DNA of 64,000 nt, from positions 1 through 64,000 of the forward strand of contig NZ_LAVS01000026.1 in assembly GCF_000986865.1 (NCBI RefSeq). The letters are read 5' to 3'. The notes below the pieces were generated by a model, which saw only the letters and a program-made list of their open reading frames with translations, searched no databases and was not told the DNA's origin. The DNA is from Rheinheimera mesophila. Lineage in GTDB: Bacteria; Pseudomonadota; Gammaproteobacteria; Enterobacterales; Alteromonadaceae. The translations under genes were made by a program, and so were the position numbers. The number at the start of each line of letters is the position of its first letter. Position 1 is the first letter of the stretch. This document shows, one piece after another, positions 43,707 to 53,706 of this stretch.

Positions 43707-45137
43707 ATGAGCCAGACCAAATCGTTAAATGTTGACTACAACTATACCGTTGTCCGCCTTTTTGCCGTCACCACAGTTCTGTGGGGTATTGTCGGTATGG
43801 GGTTGGGTGTATTACTTGCGGCGCAACTGTATTGGCCCGCACTTAATTTCGACACGGCATGGTTTACTTACAGTCGTCTTCGTCCTCTTCACACTAACGC
43901 AGTAATCTTCGCCTTTGGTACAAGTGCCCTGTTTGCCACATCTTATTACGTGGTGCAGCGTACCTGTCAGGTCAGGCTTTTTGCAGAAAAGCTGGCGATG
44001 TTTACTTTCATTGGCTGGCAAGCAGTCATTATCGCTGCAATTATCACCTTACCTCAGGGGATAGGTAACAGCAGTAAAGAATATGCTGAATTGGAGTGGC
44101 CAATCGATATTCTGATTGCCTTGGTGTGGATTTCTTACGCTGTGGTGTTTTTTGGCACGCTAGTCAAACGTAAAACCAGCCATATTTACGTGGCCAACTG
44201 GTTCTACGGTGGTTTTATTATCACTGTTGCTGCCTTGCACATCGTCAACAGTATGGCTGTGCCTGTATCGCTGACTAAGTCTTACTCAGTCTATGCCGGT
44301 GCTGTCGATGCCATGGTGCAATGGTGGTACGGTCACAATGCGGTAGGTTTCTTGTTAACTGCCGGCTTCCTGGGGATGATGTACTACTTCGTGCCGAAAC
44401 AGGCTGGCCGCCCTGTGTACTCCTACCGTTTATCTGTGGTGCACTTCTGGGCTCTGATTGCTTTATACATTTGGGCTGGTTCCCACCACTTGCATTACAC
44501 TGCCCTGCCTGACTGGACTCAGTCTGTAGGTATGGTGATGTCAGTCATCCTGTTTGTGCCAAGCTGGGGTGGCATGATCAACGGTATCATGACCTTATCT
44601 GGTGCCTGGCATAAACTGAAAACTGACCCTATTTTGCGCTTCCTGATTGTATCTCTGTCCTTCTACGGTATGTCGACTTTCGAAGGCCCGATGATGGCGA
44701 TCAAGTCAGTAAACGCTTTATCGCACTACACGGACTGGACTGTAGGTCACGTTCACTCTGGTGCTTTAGGTTGGGTTGCCATGGTGTCTATCGGCGCTAT
44801 CTACCACCTGATCCCAAACATTTATAACCAAGGCCGGATGTACAGCATCAAGCTGATTAACACCCACTTCTGGTTACACACTATAGGCGTGGTTCTGTAC
44901 ATTGTTGCTATGTGGATCAGCGGTATTATGCAAGGCATGATGTGGCGTGCAGTCAACACAGACGGTACTCTGACCTACAGCTTTGTACAAAGTTTGGAAG
45001 CCTCTTACCCGTTCTACCTGATGCGTTTTATCGGTGGCTGTTTTGTCGTCGCTGGTATGCTGGTCATGGCGTACAACGTTGTGAAAACTATCAGAGCGAA
45101 CGATGGTGCTCTGGAACCAGTAGCTGAAGCAGCGTAA
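43707..45137 (+). CDS. ccoN: cbb3-type cytochrome c oxidase subunit I
   Basis: 476 residues with 12 membrane segments. Haem-copper ligands are in [13 protein letters not shown] (low-spin haem His), [10 protein letters not shown] (CuB His), and GSHHLHYT (CuB pair), with [10 protein letters not shown] late in the protein. This is the catalytic subunit that reduces oxygen with high affinity and pumps protons. First gene of ccoNOQP. Confidence 0.97.
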   Translation: MSQTKSLNVDYNYTVVRLFAVTTVLWGIVGMGLGVLLAAQLYWPALNFDTAWFTYSRLRPLHTNAVIFAFGTSALFATSYYVVQRTCQVRLFAEKLAMFTFIGWQAVIIAAIITLPQGIGNSSKEYAELEWPIDILIALVWISYAVVFFGTLVKRKTSHIYVANWFYGGFIITVAALHIVNSMAVPVSLTKSYSVYAGAVDAMVQWWYGHNAVGFLLTAGFLGMMYYFVPKQAGRPVYSYRLSVVHFWALIALYIWAGSHHLHYTALPDWTQSVGMVMSVILFVPSWGGMINGIMTLSGAWHKLKTDPILRFLIVSLSFYGMSTFEGPMMAIKSVNALSHYTDWTVGHVHSGALGWVAMVSIGAIYHLIPNIYNQGRMYSIKLINTHFWLHTIGVVLYIVAMWISGIMQGMMWRAVNTDGTLTYSFVQSLEASYPFYLMRFIGGCFVVAGMLVMAYNVVKTIRANDGALEPVAEAA

Positions 45138-45147
45138 GGAGCTTATT

Positions 45148-45789
45148 GTGTCTAAAAATTATCATGAAGTTTTTGAGAAAAGTGCAGGCTGGTTAGCTAT
45201 AGGTACTGTGCTGGCCATCAGCTTTGGTACCCTGGTTGAAATCACTCCTTTGCTGTTTTTAAAAGAAACCACCGAACCTGTAGACGGCTTAAAACCCTAT
45301 ACAGCGCTGCAACTGGAAGGCCGTGACATTTACATCCGTGAAGGATGTGTTAACTGTCACAGCCAGATGATCCGTCCGTTTCGCCATGAAGTAGAGCGTT
45401 ACGGTCACTACTCTGTTGCCGGTGAAAGTGTCTGGGAACATCCATTCCTGTGGGGTTCAAAACGCACAGGGCCTGATTTAGCCCGTGTCGGTGGTCGTTA
45501 TAGTGACGATTGGCACTATGCCCACTTAATCAACCCACGTGACGTTGTGCCTCAGTCGAATATGCCTGGTTTTCCATGGCTGGCGACCAATACGCTGGAT
45601 GGCGAGTTAACTCCGAAGAAGATGGAAATCATGAACAAGTTAACGAAAGGCAAAATGCCGGCAAACGATGAAGACGGTGTGATGTACTCTGCCGAAGAAA
45701 TCGCTGCAGCCACTGAATCAGTCAAAGGAAAAACAGAGATGCAAGCTCTTATTGCTTATCTGCAATCCCTTGGCACAGCGCTGAAGTAA
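45148..45789 (+). CDS. ccoO: cbb3-type cytochrome c oxidase subunit II (monohaem)
   Basis: 213 residues. One N-terminal membrane anchor is followed by a periplasmic c-type cytochrome domain with the haem motif [14 protein letters not shown] and a Met ligand probably in QSNMPGFPW. It starts with GTG, with AAGGAG five bases before it, ten bases after ccoN. It relays electrons from CcoP to CcoN. Confidence 0.96.
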   Translation: MSKNYHEVFEKSAGWLAIGTVLAISFGTLVEITPLLFLKETTEPVDGLKPYTALQLEGRDIYIREGCVNCHSQMIRPFRHEVERYGHYSVAGESVWEHPFLWGSKRTGPDLARVGGRYSDDWHYAHLINPRDVVPQSNMPGFPWLATNTLDGELTPKKMEIMNKLTKGKMPANDEDGVMYSAEEIAAATESVKGKTEMQALIAYLQSLGTALK

Positions 45790-45794
45790 TAACG

Positions 45795-45974
45795 ATGGAT
45801 ATTGCAACCCTACACAGTATTTTCACCGTGCTAGTGTTTGTAGGTTTTATTGGTCTGGTAGTCTGGCTTTTTGTGTTAAAACGCAAGCCAGACTTCGATG
45901 AGCAGGCAAATTTGCCTTTTGCAGACGACCAAAAACCAAAACAACAACAGAAACAGGAGTCGGATCATGAGTAG
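45795..45974 (+). CDS. ccoQ: cbb3-type oxidase small subunit CcoQ
   Basis: 59 residues, translated directly from the sequence: one membrane segment (about 8-28, IFTVLVFVGFIGLVVWLFVL) then a short charged tail rich in Lys and Gln. Length, topology and position between ccoO and ccoP identify it. Its last eight bases overlap the start of ccoP. It is thought to stabilise the complex. Confidence 0.9.
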   Translation: MDIATLHSIFTVLVFVGFIGLVVWLFVLKRKPDFDEQANLPFADDQKPKQQQKQESDHE

Positions 45975-46944
45975 CTTTTGGAGCGCTTGGATCATTGTCT
46001 TAACAATAGCGTGTATCGTATTTTGCGCCGTCATTTTAACCTGGAACTTAAAGAACCACGTCGGGGTGAAAGAAGGCGAATCGACAGGTCACGAGTTTGA
46101 TGGCATTGAAGAAATTAACAATCCACTGCCAAAGTGGTGGACCTATATGTTTTACGCCACCATCGTCTGGTCTGTGTATTACTTTGCCGCCTACCCTGGC
46201 TTAGGGAACTACAAAGGCTTTTTAAACTGGACCAGTTCTAACCAGGGCATTAAAAGTCTGGCTGAATCCAAAGCCGCTGTTGAACAAAACAAATTGGATG
46301 GTAAAAACGTGCAGTTGGATCGCGAGTATGAAGCGGCCAATGAAACCTATGCCAAAGAGTTTGCCAAATACACCAGCCGCGACATTCTGGATTTAGCCTA
46401 CGACCCGGCAGCCCTTAAAGTAGGTCAACGTTTGTTCCTGCAAAACTGTGCTCAGTGTCACGGCTCAGATGCCCGCGGTCAGCGTGGCTTCCCCAACCTG
46501 ACCGATGATGACTGGTTATATGGTGGTACGCCGGACAAGATCAAAGAAACATTGCTGTATGGCCGCAAAGCCGCTATGCCAGCCTGGGGTGAAGCTCTGG
46601 GTGAGCAAGGCGTAAAAGAAATGACAGCTTATGTACTGAGTCTGTCAGGCCGTAAAGTAAACGATAAAGACGCAGCCGCAGGGAAAGCCAAGTTTGGTAT
46701 GTGTGCCGCCTGTCACGGTGCAGATGGTAAAGGTAGCTTAGCTCATAATCTGCCATTTGGTGCACCAAACCTGACAGACAATACCTGGTTGTACGGTGGT
46801 TCACACGGTGCTGTTGAAGAAACACTGCTCAAAGGCCGCAATGGTCAGATGCCAGCGTTTAAAGAGATTTTAGGTGAAGATAAAATCCATATTATCTCTG
46901 CCTACGTTTACCGTTTATCTCGTCCTGAAGAAAGCAGTAAGTAA
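45967..46944 (+). CDS. ccoP: cbb3-type cytochrome c oxidase subunit III (dihaem)
   Basis: 325 residues from ATG 45967, which starts inside the ccoQ stop region; frames extending upstream to 45898 run over ccoQ. Two N-terminal membrane helices (about 5-25 and 58-75), the second preceded by the conserved NNPLPKWW, then two cytochrome c domains with CAQCHGSDARGQ and CAACHGADGKG. Each is followed by a PNLTDxxWLYGG block. It accepts electrons from periplasmic cytochromes. Confidence 0.97.
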   Translation: MSSFWSAWIIVLTIACIVFCAVILTWNLKNHVGVKEGESTGHEFDGIEEINNPLPKWWTYMFYATIVWSVYYFAAYPGLGNYKGFLNWTSSNQGIKSLAESKAAVEQNKLDGKNVQLDREYEAANETYAKEFAKYTSRDILDLAYDPAALKVGQRLFLQNCAQCHGSDARGQRGFPNLTDDDWLYGGTPDKIKETLLYGRKAAMPAWGEALGEQGVKEMTAYVLSLSGRKVNDKDAAAGKAKFGMCAACHGADGKGSLAHNLPFGAPNLTDNTWLYGGSHGAVEETLLKGRNGQMPAFKEILGEDKIHIISAYVYRLSRPEESSK

Positions 46945-46965
46945 TAGATTGTACTGCTTCATCTG

Positions 46966-46996
46966 AATAAGCCCCGCCCTGTGGGGCTTATTGTTA
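46966..46996 (+). terminator. Hairpin between ccoP and ccoH
   Basis: A 10-bp stem (AATAAGCCCC / GGGGCTTATT) with a 7-base loop, followed by GTTATC. The weak T run suggests partial termination, lowering expression of the assembly genes relative to the oxidase. Confidence 0.55.
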
Positions 46997-47015
46997 TCTG
47001 TAAGAGGAATACCTT

Positions 47016-47501
47016 ATGTTGCATGATACAAAACCCTGGTACAAACAACTCTGGCCCTGGTTGTTGATCGCCTTCCCTATCGTCTCCTTTCTCAAAGGCG
47101 GCCATACCATTTATATCATGCAGCAAAATAATCCGGACCTGGTGGTGGATGATTATTATAAAGAAGGCCGGGCTATTAATATGAATTTGGCCAAATACCG
47201 TGAGGCTCAACTACGGAATTTACACGCCAGTACGCTGATTGCCGCCAATCAGGTGATCGTAAGGTTTGAACAAAATAAAACGCTGGGTCAGCACCTACAG
47301 CTAGAATTTTTTCATAACACCATAGCCGCCAAAGATTTTGTTATTACCGCTGAGCGCAGTGGTGAAAATTTATATGTGGCTACTTTACCTGAAGTACTGG
47401 AAGGGAAATGGAATCTGGTGGTGTCGGATGAACACAAAGATTGGAAACTGCGGGCAACAGCGATGCTGCCACAACAAGGTGAATTTAAACTGGGATATTA
47501 A
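47016..47501 (+). CDS. ccoH: cbb3 oxidase assembly protein CcoH/FixH
   Basis: 161 residues. One N-terminal membrane segment (PWLLIAFPIVSFLKGG region) precedes the family block NNPDLVVDDYYKEGRAINMNL and a small periplasmic beta domain. FixH-type proteins associate with CcoN during assembly. Only three bases separate it from ccoI. No ccoG was found in this cluster. Confidence 0.88.
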   Translation: MLHDTKPWYKQLWPWLLIAFPIVSFLKGGHTIYIMQQNNPDLVVDDYYKEGRAINMNLAKYREAQLRNLHASTLIAANQVIVRFEQNKTLGQHLQLEFFHNTIAAKDFVITAERSGENLYVATLPEVLEGKWNLVVSDEHKDWKLRATAMLPQQGEFKLGY

Positions 47502-47504
47502 ACA

Positions 47505-49895
47505 GTGTCGTATACAGGTTGTTTTCACTGCAATGAAGCCATACCGGCTGACTCGGACTTTAGTCTTCTGATAGAACAGCAGCCTCGCCAATTCTGTTGT
47601 CCTGGCTGCCTGGCTGTTGCCGAAACTATTATCGACCAGGGTCTAGGCGACTATTATAAATTCCGTACAGCCCCCGCCAGTAAGGCGCAACTGGTACCAG
47701 ACCAGTTGCAACTGAGTAATTTTGACAGTGCTGAAGTACTAGCTGACTTGACCCAACACAAAGAAAATCAGACGCAGATTGAATTGTCTGTGACTGGCAT
47801 CAGTTGTGCCGCTTGTGCCTGGCTGATAGAAAAACAATTGCAAAAAAATCCGGCGATCCACAACGTCAGTGTCAACTCCAGTACAGCCCGTTGTGTCGTG
47901 AGCTGGGATGTACAGCAGCTCAAACTCAGTGAGCTGCTGAGTCTTATCAGCAAGTTAGGTTATCAGGCATCGCCTTTTATAGCCGATCAGGAAGAGGCCG
48001 CTCAGCAGGCCGAGTTACGCCGTTTTTTAAAGCGCCTGGCAGTGTCTGGTTTTATGAGTATGCAGGTGATGATGCTGGCCTTTGGCCTGTATTTTGGTGA
48101 TTACACTGGCATAGAACCCGAATTCGAAGGCTACTTACGCTGGATCAGTTTGTTCCTCACCACTCCTGTGGTGTTTTACAGCGCTAAACCTTTTACCTTA
48201 AGTGCCTGGCGGGCCATCAAAGGCCGTGAACTGAATATGGATGTCCCCGTCACTCTGGCCGTCTTTTACACTTTCCTCGCTTCAGCCTATGCCACAGTAT
48301 TTGACACAGGCGAAGTCTATTTTGAATCTGTCTGTATGTTTGTATTTTTACTGCAGTTGGGGAAATTTTTTGAATTCCGTGCCCGAACTCAGGCCCGCGC
48401 AGCTACCGGAAACCTGTTAAAGATTATGCCGGTGTCCGCCCGGCTGGTGCAGGGAGATGCGGTGGTGCCCGTGTCGGCCCGTCGGTTAGAAGCAGGTCAG
48501 GTGATTCTGGTCCAACCCGGAGAGACTATTGCGGCTGATGGTGTGGTGTTGTCAGGACAAAGTTCGGTCGACGAGTCCATGCTGACCGGTGAATACAAGG
48601 CAGTGAATAAAGCCCAGGGCGACACCGTGATGGCTGGCAGTATTAATCATGATGGTGTGCTGACGGTCACAGTGCATCAGGCGTTAGCTCATTCGCGGCT
48701 GGGGCAGATTATCGAACTGCAACAGCAGACGCTGAACCAGAAACCGCAGATCGTGGAAAAAACCACGCAACTGGCACGTTTTTTTATTCAGCGCTTGTTG
48801 ATTATCGCCTTAGGTACTTTTTTGCTCTGGTATTTTTGGTTGGACAAAGACAGGGCATTTTGGGTCACCTTGTCTGTGCTGGTGGCCACCTGCCCATGCG
48901 CGTTAACCCTGGCCACTCCTACTGCTATTACCTGTGCCTTGGCGCGCCTTAATCGCAAAGGCATTCTGATCAAGAATCAGCAAGTGCTGGAGATAGTGCC
49001 ACAGCTCAGTTCTGTCTTTCTGGATAAGACAGGTAGTCTAACGCAAGGCCGTTTTAGTATCCAGCGCACGCAATTATATGACCAGTCCTACACCCCGGCT
49101 ACGCTGTTAGCCCTGATCGCCCGTATGGAAGCCTATTCAGAACATCCTATAGCCCGCGCATTTGACAGCTATCTGGACTCTGGAATTAAACTGGAACAGG
49201 TACGGGTTCATGTCGGGTCCGGCCTGTCTGCGGTTTGGGTTCGGGAGCATGGCAGCACTGCAGAAGTTAAAGTGGGCAGCGCGGCATTTTGTGGCGCTGA
49301 AGCTCAAACCTCTGCAGCAGTATGCTGCAGCATTAATCAGCAACTGGTGTTCTGCGTTGAGTTATCGGACGCGCTGCGTCCTGAAGTGCCAACCTTGATT
49401 CAGAGGTTAAAACAACGTGGACTGCGTTTATCCATGCTGACAGGTGATTCTTCCGCCCAGGTTGAGGATGTTCAGCAGCAATTGCAATTTGATCAGGTGT
49501 TTAAAGGCTGCAGCCCGGAGCAAAAAGTTCAGCATATTCGCCAGGACGTAGCCAAGGGTAATAAGGTGTTGATGTTAGGCGATGGCATTAACGATAGTCC
49601 TTGTTTTCACGCCGCTCATGTTTCTGTCGCTCTGGATTCGGGCACAGATTTATCAAAAAATCAGGCTGATGTGGTATTGCTGCATAACGATCTGAATTTA
49701 TTACAAGAACTGATCGAAGGTGCCGCATTGGCACAGCGGATCGTCAAACAAAATCTGTGGTGGGCTGTAGGCTATAATCTGGTCATTATTCCTCTGGCGG
49801 TGATGGGATTTGTTTCTCCTTATATCGCCGTGATCGGCATGTCGTTTAGCTCTATTCTGGTGGTATCAAACTCACTGAGGTTACTGAAAGCATGA
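47505..49895 (+). CDS. ccoI: Copper-transporting P-type ATPase CcoI/FixI
   Basis: 796 residues. The N-terminal Cys-rich region (CFHCNEAIP then FCCPGCLAV) and an HMA domain with SCAACAWLIE precede the ATPase core. CPC motif CPCALTLATPTAI, phosphorylation site DKTGSLTQG, SEHPIARA in the nucleotide domain, and GDGINDSP are all present. It delivers copper needed for the CuB site of the cbb3 oxidase. GTG start at 47505. Its 3' end overlaps ccoS by four bases. Confidence 0.95.
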   Translation: MSYTGCFHCNEAIPADSDFSLLIEQQPRQFCCPGCLAVAETIIDQGLGDYYKFRTAPASKAQLVPDQLQLSNFDSAEVLADLTQHKENQTQIELSVTGISCAACAWLIEKQLQKNPAIHNVSVNSSTARCVVSWDVQQLKLSELLSLISKLGYQASPFIADQEEAAQQAELRRFLKRLAVSGFMSMQVMMLAFGLYFGDYTGIEPEFEGYLRWISLFLTTPVVFYSAKPFTLSAWRAIKGRELNMDVPVTLAVFYTFLASAYATVFDTGEVYFESVCMFVFLLQLGKFFEFRARTQARAATGNLLKIMPVSARLVQGDAVVPVSARRLEAGQVILVQPGETIAADGVVLSGQSSVDESMLTGEYKAVNKAQGDTVMAGSINHDGVLTVTVHQALAHSRLGQIIELQQQTLNQKPQIVEKTTQLARFFIQRLLIIALGTFLLWYFWLDKDRAFWVTLSVLVATCPCALTLATPTAITCALARLNRKGILIKNQQVLEIVPQLSSVFLDKTGSLTQGRFSIQRTQLYDQSYTPATLLALIARMEAYSEHPIARAFDSYLDSGIKLEQVRVHVGSGLSAVWVREHGSTAEVKVGSAAFCGAEAQTSAAVCCSINQQLVFCVELSDALRPEVPTLIQRLKQRGLRLSMLTGDSSAQVEDVQQQLQFDQVFKGCSPEQKVQHIRQDVAKGNKVLMLGDGINDSPCFHAAHVSVALDSGTDLSKNQADVVLLHNDLNLLQELIEGAALAQRIVKQNLWWAVGYNLVIIPLAVMGFVSPYIAVIGMSFSSILVVSNSLRLLKA

Positions 49896-50080
49896 GTATT
49901 ATTTATGTGCTGATCCCCATAGCGATACTTTTTGTTTGTATCGGTCTTGGTATCTTTTTTTGGGCCGTGCGCAGCCGTCAGTTTGATGATTTAAACAAAG
50001 AAGGCATGAGTATTTTGTTTGAAGATGAGAAAAAAACTGGCAAACCAGGCACAGATCCGGACCAACAACCGCCGCAATGA
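49892..50080 (+). CDS. ccoS: cbb3 oxidase maturation protein CcoS
   Basis: 62 residues. One membrane segment near 3-26, followed by the family motif AVRSRQFDDLNKEGMSILFED. CcoS is needed for cofactor insertion into CcoN. It overlaps both ccoI and the following TauE/SafE-like gene by four bases, a tightly coupled run. Confidence 0.93.
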   Translation: MSIIYVLIPIAILFVCIGLGIFFWAVRSRQFDDLNKEGMSILFEDEKKTGKPGTDPDQQPPQ

Positions 50081-50763
50081 ACCCGGAACTTACGCTAAAT
50101 CTTCTGGCTGCCCTTGGTATAGGCTTTTTGGGCAGCAGCCATTGTCTGGTGATGTGTGGTGGTATTGCCAGCGCATTGCAACTTTCCATGCCACCACTGG
50201 CTCCGTTACAACAGCTCAAACTGCAGCTCATGCTCAGCCTGGGCCGTGTAACAACTTATAGTTTTTTAGGTGCATTGACCGGCGCTTTTGGCGCTGCTGT
50301 GTTGGTAAAGCTGGGTATCAGTTTATTCTGGTTGAAGGTAGTGGCCGGTCTGATGCTGTTGCTGATGGCCTTTTATGTTGCTCGTCTTTGGTTTGCGCTG
50401 ACGCTATTGGAAAAACTGGGATCGGCTTTATGGCGCAAGATCCAGCCTTTGGCCAAAGCCCTGTTGCCTCTGGATAGCAGCTCAAAAGCCTTAGCGTATG
50501 GGCTGTGCTGGGGTTTTCTGCCTTGTGGTTTGGTCTATAGCAGTTTAGGCTGGAGTCTGGCCAGTGGCAGTGCTTTACAAGGGGCCTTATTGATGTGTGC
50601 TTTTGGTGTGGGTACCTTACCAGCTATGTTAGCGGTTGGCCGTTTTGCACAGCGCCTGAGTCGGTTTAAAAACAAACAGTGGGTCCGGGTCAGTGCCGCT
50701 CTGTTACTGGCGTTGTACGCACTTTACACTATAGCTATTGCAATAGCGCCACGACTTTTCTAA
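50077..50763 (+). CDS. SulfE/TauE-SafE-family membrane protein
   Basis: 228 residues with about six membrane segments. It begins with a helix containing GIGFLGSSHCLVMCGGIASAL, where the HC and CGG residues recall metal-transport relatives (the CcdA/DsbD-like or copper-transporter type found in cco clusters), and contains a second copy of the pattern in YGLCWGFLPCGLVYS. The family label is sulfite exporter TauE/SafE-like, but the conserved Cys and the cco position suggest copper handling for the oxidase. That role is inference. Confidence 0.83.
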   Translation: MNPELTLNLLAALGIGFLGSSHCLVMCGGIASALQLSMPPLAPLQQLKLQLMLSLGRVTTYSFLGALTGAFGAAVLVKLGISLFWLKVVAGLMLLLMAFYVARLWFALTLLEKLGSALWRKIQPLAKALLPLDSSSKALAYGLCWGFLPCGLVYSSLGWSLASGSALQGALLMCAFGVGTLPAMLAVGRFAQRLSRFKNKQWVRVSAALLLALYALYTIAIAIAPRLF

Positions 50764-50793
50764 GCTGGAACAGTCGTCTTTAAGGAACAGAAT

Positions 50794-51510
50794 ATGTCCG
50801 GTTCAAATTTAAGTTGCCAACATTGTGGGTTCAGCCAGCTTTGCCTGCCTTTTACTTTAAATAATGCTGAACTGGATACGCTGGACGAGATTATCGAGCG
50901 TAAAAAACCCTTGCACAAAGGCGATTTTTTAATAGAGGCAGGTACCGCCCTGCACTCCTTATATGCGGTGCGCAGCGGTTCATTTAAGACCTTCACCCTC
51001 ACTGAATCCGGTGAAGAGCAAATTACCGGCTTTCATTTGCCCGGCGACGTGATAGGGTTTGATGCCATAGGTGAGCAGCAACATCCCAGTTTTGCTCAGG
51101 CACTGGAGACCGCTATGGTCTGCGAAATTCCCTACAACCAAATGGACCAGCTTATGGGTCAGTTGCCAAAACTGCGACAACAGATGATGCGTCTGATGAG
51201 CCAGGATATTAGTGGGGATCAACAAATGCTGTTGTTGTTAAACCGTAAAAATGCGGAAGAAAAACTGGCAGCCTTTCTGACCAATCTGGCACAGCGTTTT
51301 GCCAATCGTGGTTTTTCGAAAAAAGAGTTCCGTTTAAGTATGACGCGCGGCGAAATAGGCAACTATTTAGGCCTGACAGTTGAAACTATTAGTCGTTTAT
51401 TAGGTCGATTCCATAAGGACGATTTAATACAGGTCGACGGCAAGCTGATTTGCATTAGCGATCCGGAGGCTTTAAGTAAACTGGCTGGTGGTTCTGCCAT
51501 CGCTCGCTGA
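50794..51510 (+). CDS. fnr: Oxygen-sensing regulator FNR (EtrA)
   Basis: 238 residues. The 4Fe-4S ligands align with E. coli FNR: Cys8-x2-Cys11-x5-Cys17 and Cys110, the same spacing as C20, C23, C29 and C122. A CRP-like beta roll, a long dimer helix and the HTH with [20 protein letters not shown] follow; Glu, Ser and Arg in VETISR recognise the TTGAT half-site. It controls genes for low-oxygen life, probably including the upstream ccoN promoter. Confidence 0.96.
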   Translation: MSGSNLSCQHCGFSQLCLPFTLNNAELDTLDEIIERKKPLHKGDFLIEAGTALHSLYAVRSGSFKTFTLTESGEEQITGFHLPGDVIGFDAIGEQQHPSFAQALETAMVCEIPYNQMDQLMGQLPKLRQQMMRLMSQDISGDQQMLLLLNRKNAEEKLAAFLTNLAQRFANRGFSKKEFRLSMTRGEIGNYLGLTVETISRLLGRFHKDDLIQVDGKLICISDPEALSKLAGGSAIAR

Positions 51511-51642
51511 ACAGGGTGATTCACCCAAATTAACTGGAGTTGCAGTGCGCCGATAAGTGTTCGGGAGCCCAGAAGCATATGATGTGATTGGGACGAGAAC
51601 AGGCAGTCAACCAAACTGCAACTTCAGGTAACAAGGGTATCA

Positions 51643-51656
51643 TTGATCCAGCACAA
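51643..51656 (+). promoter_or_regulatory. Weak FNR-like box before uspE
   Basis: TTGATCCAGCACAA has one perfect half-site and a poor second one (3 of 5). It lies about 70 bases before the uspE start. In E. coli uspE responds to FNR, which makes this worth noting, but the match is marginal. Confidence 0.25.
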
Positions 51657-51727
51657 GGACTTATCAGCCTATCTTAGCTACCTTGGCTACACTTACAGGG
51701 TAAGCCCTAGCTTAGCAGGAGCATGAT

Positions 51728-52660
51728 ATGACCTTATATCCCAAAGTATTGGTAGTACTGGACCCGTCTGTTGCTGAACAAAAAGCCCTGAAACGGGCTG
51801 TCGAGCTGGCCAAACTGCAAGACTGCCAACTCACAGCTTTTTTATCTATTTACGACTTTTCCTACGAAATGACCACTATGTTGTCAGGGGAAGAGCGCGA
51901 GTCGATGCGTCAGGCAGTGATCAGCGACAGAGAGATGTGGATCAGCGAGTTAATCGACGAGTATAAAGAGCAAGGTCTGAATATAGCCATTCAGGTGGTC
52001 TGGCATAACAGACCCTTTGAAGCCATAGTGCAGGCCGTATTGGAGAAAGACTACAGTCTGGTGATCAAAGGCACGCACGATCATGATGTGCTTAAATCCA
52101 TGATTTTCACCCCAACCGACTGGCATATTCTGCGAAAATGTCCATGCCCGGTGTTACTGGTGAAAGACCATGAATGGCCTGAGCACGGCAATATAGTGGC
52201 TGCCGTCAATGCAGGCAGTGAACAAAGCCATCATAGCTCGTTAAATCAACGTATTATTCAGCAATCCAAACAGCTTGCAGCGCTGCTCAATAGCCGGGTG
52301 CAACTGGTGAATGCCTTCCCCGGCACACCAGTCAATATTGCGATAGAAATCCCTGAGTTCAATCCACAGGAATACAATCAGACGATGAAAACTCATCATC
52401 TGGAAGCGGTACATAAACTGGCTCTGGAGTTTGAGCTGCCGTCGGCTCAGACCCATGTGCTTGAGGGTATGCCAGAGGATGTGATCCCTAAATTAGCCCA
52501 GCAGTTGGATGCTGAGATGGTGGTGATTGGTACTATAGGGCGCACAGGTTTATCTGCAGCCATCATCGGCAATACAGCAGAGCATGTGATAGACAGATTG
52601 GATTGTGATGTACTGGCAGTCAAACCTGCAGGTTTTGTCTGCCCTTTAGCAAAACAATAA
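51728..52660 (+). CDS. uspE: Universal stress protein UspE
   Basis: 310 residues with two tandem Usp domains (about 1-145 and 150-305). The second has the ATP-type end GTIGRTGLSAAIIGNTAEHVIDRL, and the first a degenerate one (GTHDHDVLKSMIFTPTDWHILRKCPCPVLLVK region). Cytosolic. The fnr-uspE-ttcA order matches Shewanella and E. coli neighbourhoods. Implicated in stress survival and cell interaction; the precise biochemical role is unsettled. Confidence 0.93.
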   Translation: MTLYPKVLVVLDPSVAEQKALKRAVELAKLQDCQLTAFLSIYDFSYEMTTMLSGEERESMRQAVISDREMWISELIDEYKEQGLNIAIQVVWHNRPFEAIVQAVLEKDYSLVIKGTHDHDVLKSMIFTPTDWHILRKCPCPVLLVKDHEWPEHGNIVAAVNAGSEQSHHSSLNQRIIQQSKQLAALLNSRVQLVNAFPGTPVNIAIEIPEFNPQEYNQTMKTHHLEAVHKLALEFELPSAQTHVLEGMPEDVIPKLAQQLDAEMVVIGTIGRTGLSAAIIGNTAEHVIDRLDCDVLAVKPAGFVCPLAKQ

Positions 52661-52680
52661 GCTGCATACGCTACAAAGCT

Positions 52681-52713
52681 GGCGCGTAGTTGGTTATACT
52701 ACGCGCCATTTTT
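52681..52713 (+). terminator. Hairpin between uspE and ttcA with embedded -10-like element
   Basis: A 10-bp stem GGCGCGTAGT / ACTACGCGCC with a 7-base loop, followed by ATTTTTAT, 20 bases past the uspE stop. The loop and the right arm contain TATACT, which could serve as the -10 of a ttcA promoter (stem opened in DNA). It may act as terminator and as part of a leader. Confidence 0.6.
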
Positions 52714-52731
52714 ATCTGGGGTCGTTGTTTT

Positions 52732-53652
52732 ATGTCACATGCAGCAGAAGCCAAAGCACAATATAACCTGAACAAATTACATAAACGCCTGCGTCGTGGC
52801 GTCGGTCAGGCTATTGCCGACTTTAATATGATTGAAGATGGCGACAAAGTGATGGTCTGTTTGTCGGGCGGCAAGGATAGTTATACTCTGCTGGATATTC
52901 TGCTGAACTTACAGCAATCGGCCCCTATTCAGTTTTCGATCGTCGCGGTGAATCTGGACCAAAAACAACCCGGCTTCCCCGCCGATGTGTTACCCGGCTA
53001 TTTAAGCCAAATTGGTGTGGATTTTAAGATAGTCACCGAAGACACCTACTCTATCGTCAAAGAAAAAATCCCGGAAGGTAAAACTACCTGCTCTTTGTGT
53101 TCCCGCTTGCGCCGTGGCATTTTGTATCGCACGGCCAAAGAGCTGGGTGCAACTAAAATCGCCTTAGGCCATCATCGCGACGACATGATTGAAACTATGT
53201 TTTTAAATATGTTTTACGGTGGCAAGATGAAATCGATGCCGGCCAAGCTCATCAGCGATAACGGAGAACATATTGTCATTCGTCCTCTGGCTTATTGTCG
53301 CGAAAAAGATATTGAGAAATATTCTGTCGCCCGCCAGTTCCCAATCATCCCTTGTAACTTATGTGGCTCACAGGATGGCTTGCAACGTCAGGTGGTAAAA
53401 GAAATGTTGCAGGACTGGGACAAACGTTTCCCTGGTCGTATCGAAACCATGTTCCAGGCTATGCAAAATATTGTGCCCTCTCATATGATTGATAAAAATC
53501 TGTTTGATTTTGCAGGGATCAGTAAAGACAGTCCTTTAGCAGTCGAAGGTGATATGGCCTTTGATAAACCTGATGTGCCCAAGGTGCCGGTCGGTTTATT
53601 GCAGGATGACGACGAACCCGCCGCCTCAGTGCAATTTGTTGAACTGACGTAG
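52732..53652 (+). CDS. ttcA: tRNA 2-thiocytidine(32) synthetase TtcA
   Basis: 306 residues from ATG 52732; the frame upstream from 52690 runs over the hairpin and is rejected. The PP-loop is [15 protein letters not shown], and the iron-sulfur cysteines lie in [11 protein letters not shown] and [10 protein letters not shown]. It places sulfur on C32 of certain tRNAs using an Fe-S cluster and ATP. Conserved downstream partner of fnr-uspE. Confidence 0.95.
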   Translation: MSHAAEAKAQYNLNKLHKRLRRGVGQAIADFNMIEDGDKVMVCLSGGKDSYTLLDILLNLQQSAPIQFSIVAVNLDQKQPGFPADVLPGYLSQIGVDFKIVTEDTYSIVKEKIPEGKTTCSLCSRLRRGILYRTAKELGATKIALGHHRDDMIETMFLNMFYGGKMKSMPAKLISDNGEHIVIRPLAYCREKDIEKYSVARQFPIIPCNLCGSQDGLQRQVVKEMLQDWDKRFPGRIETMFQAMQNIVPSHMIDKNLFDFAGISKDSPLAVEGDMAFDKPDVPKVPVGLLQDDDEPAASVQFVELT

Positions 53653-53706
53653 AGATGGGCTTCGCCCCCTCAGCCCGTCCCAAATTCTAATCCTGTACTA
53701 GCAGGC

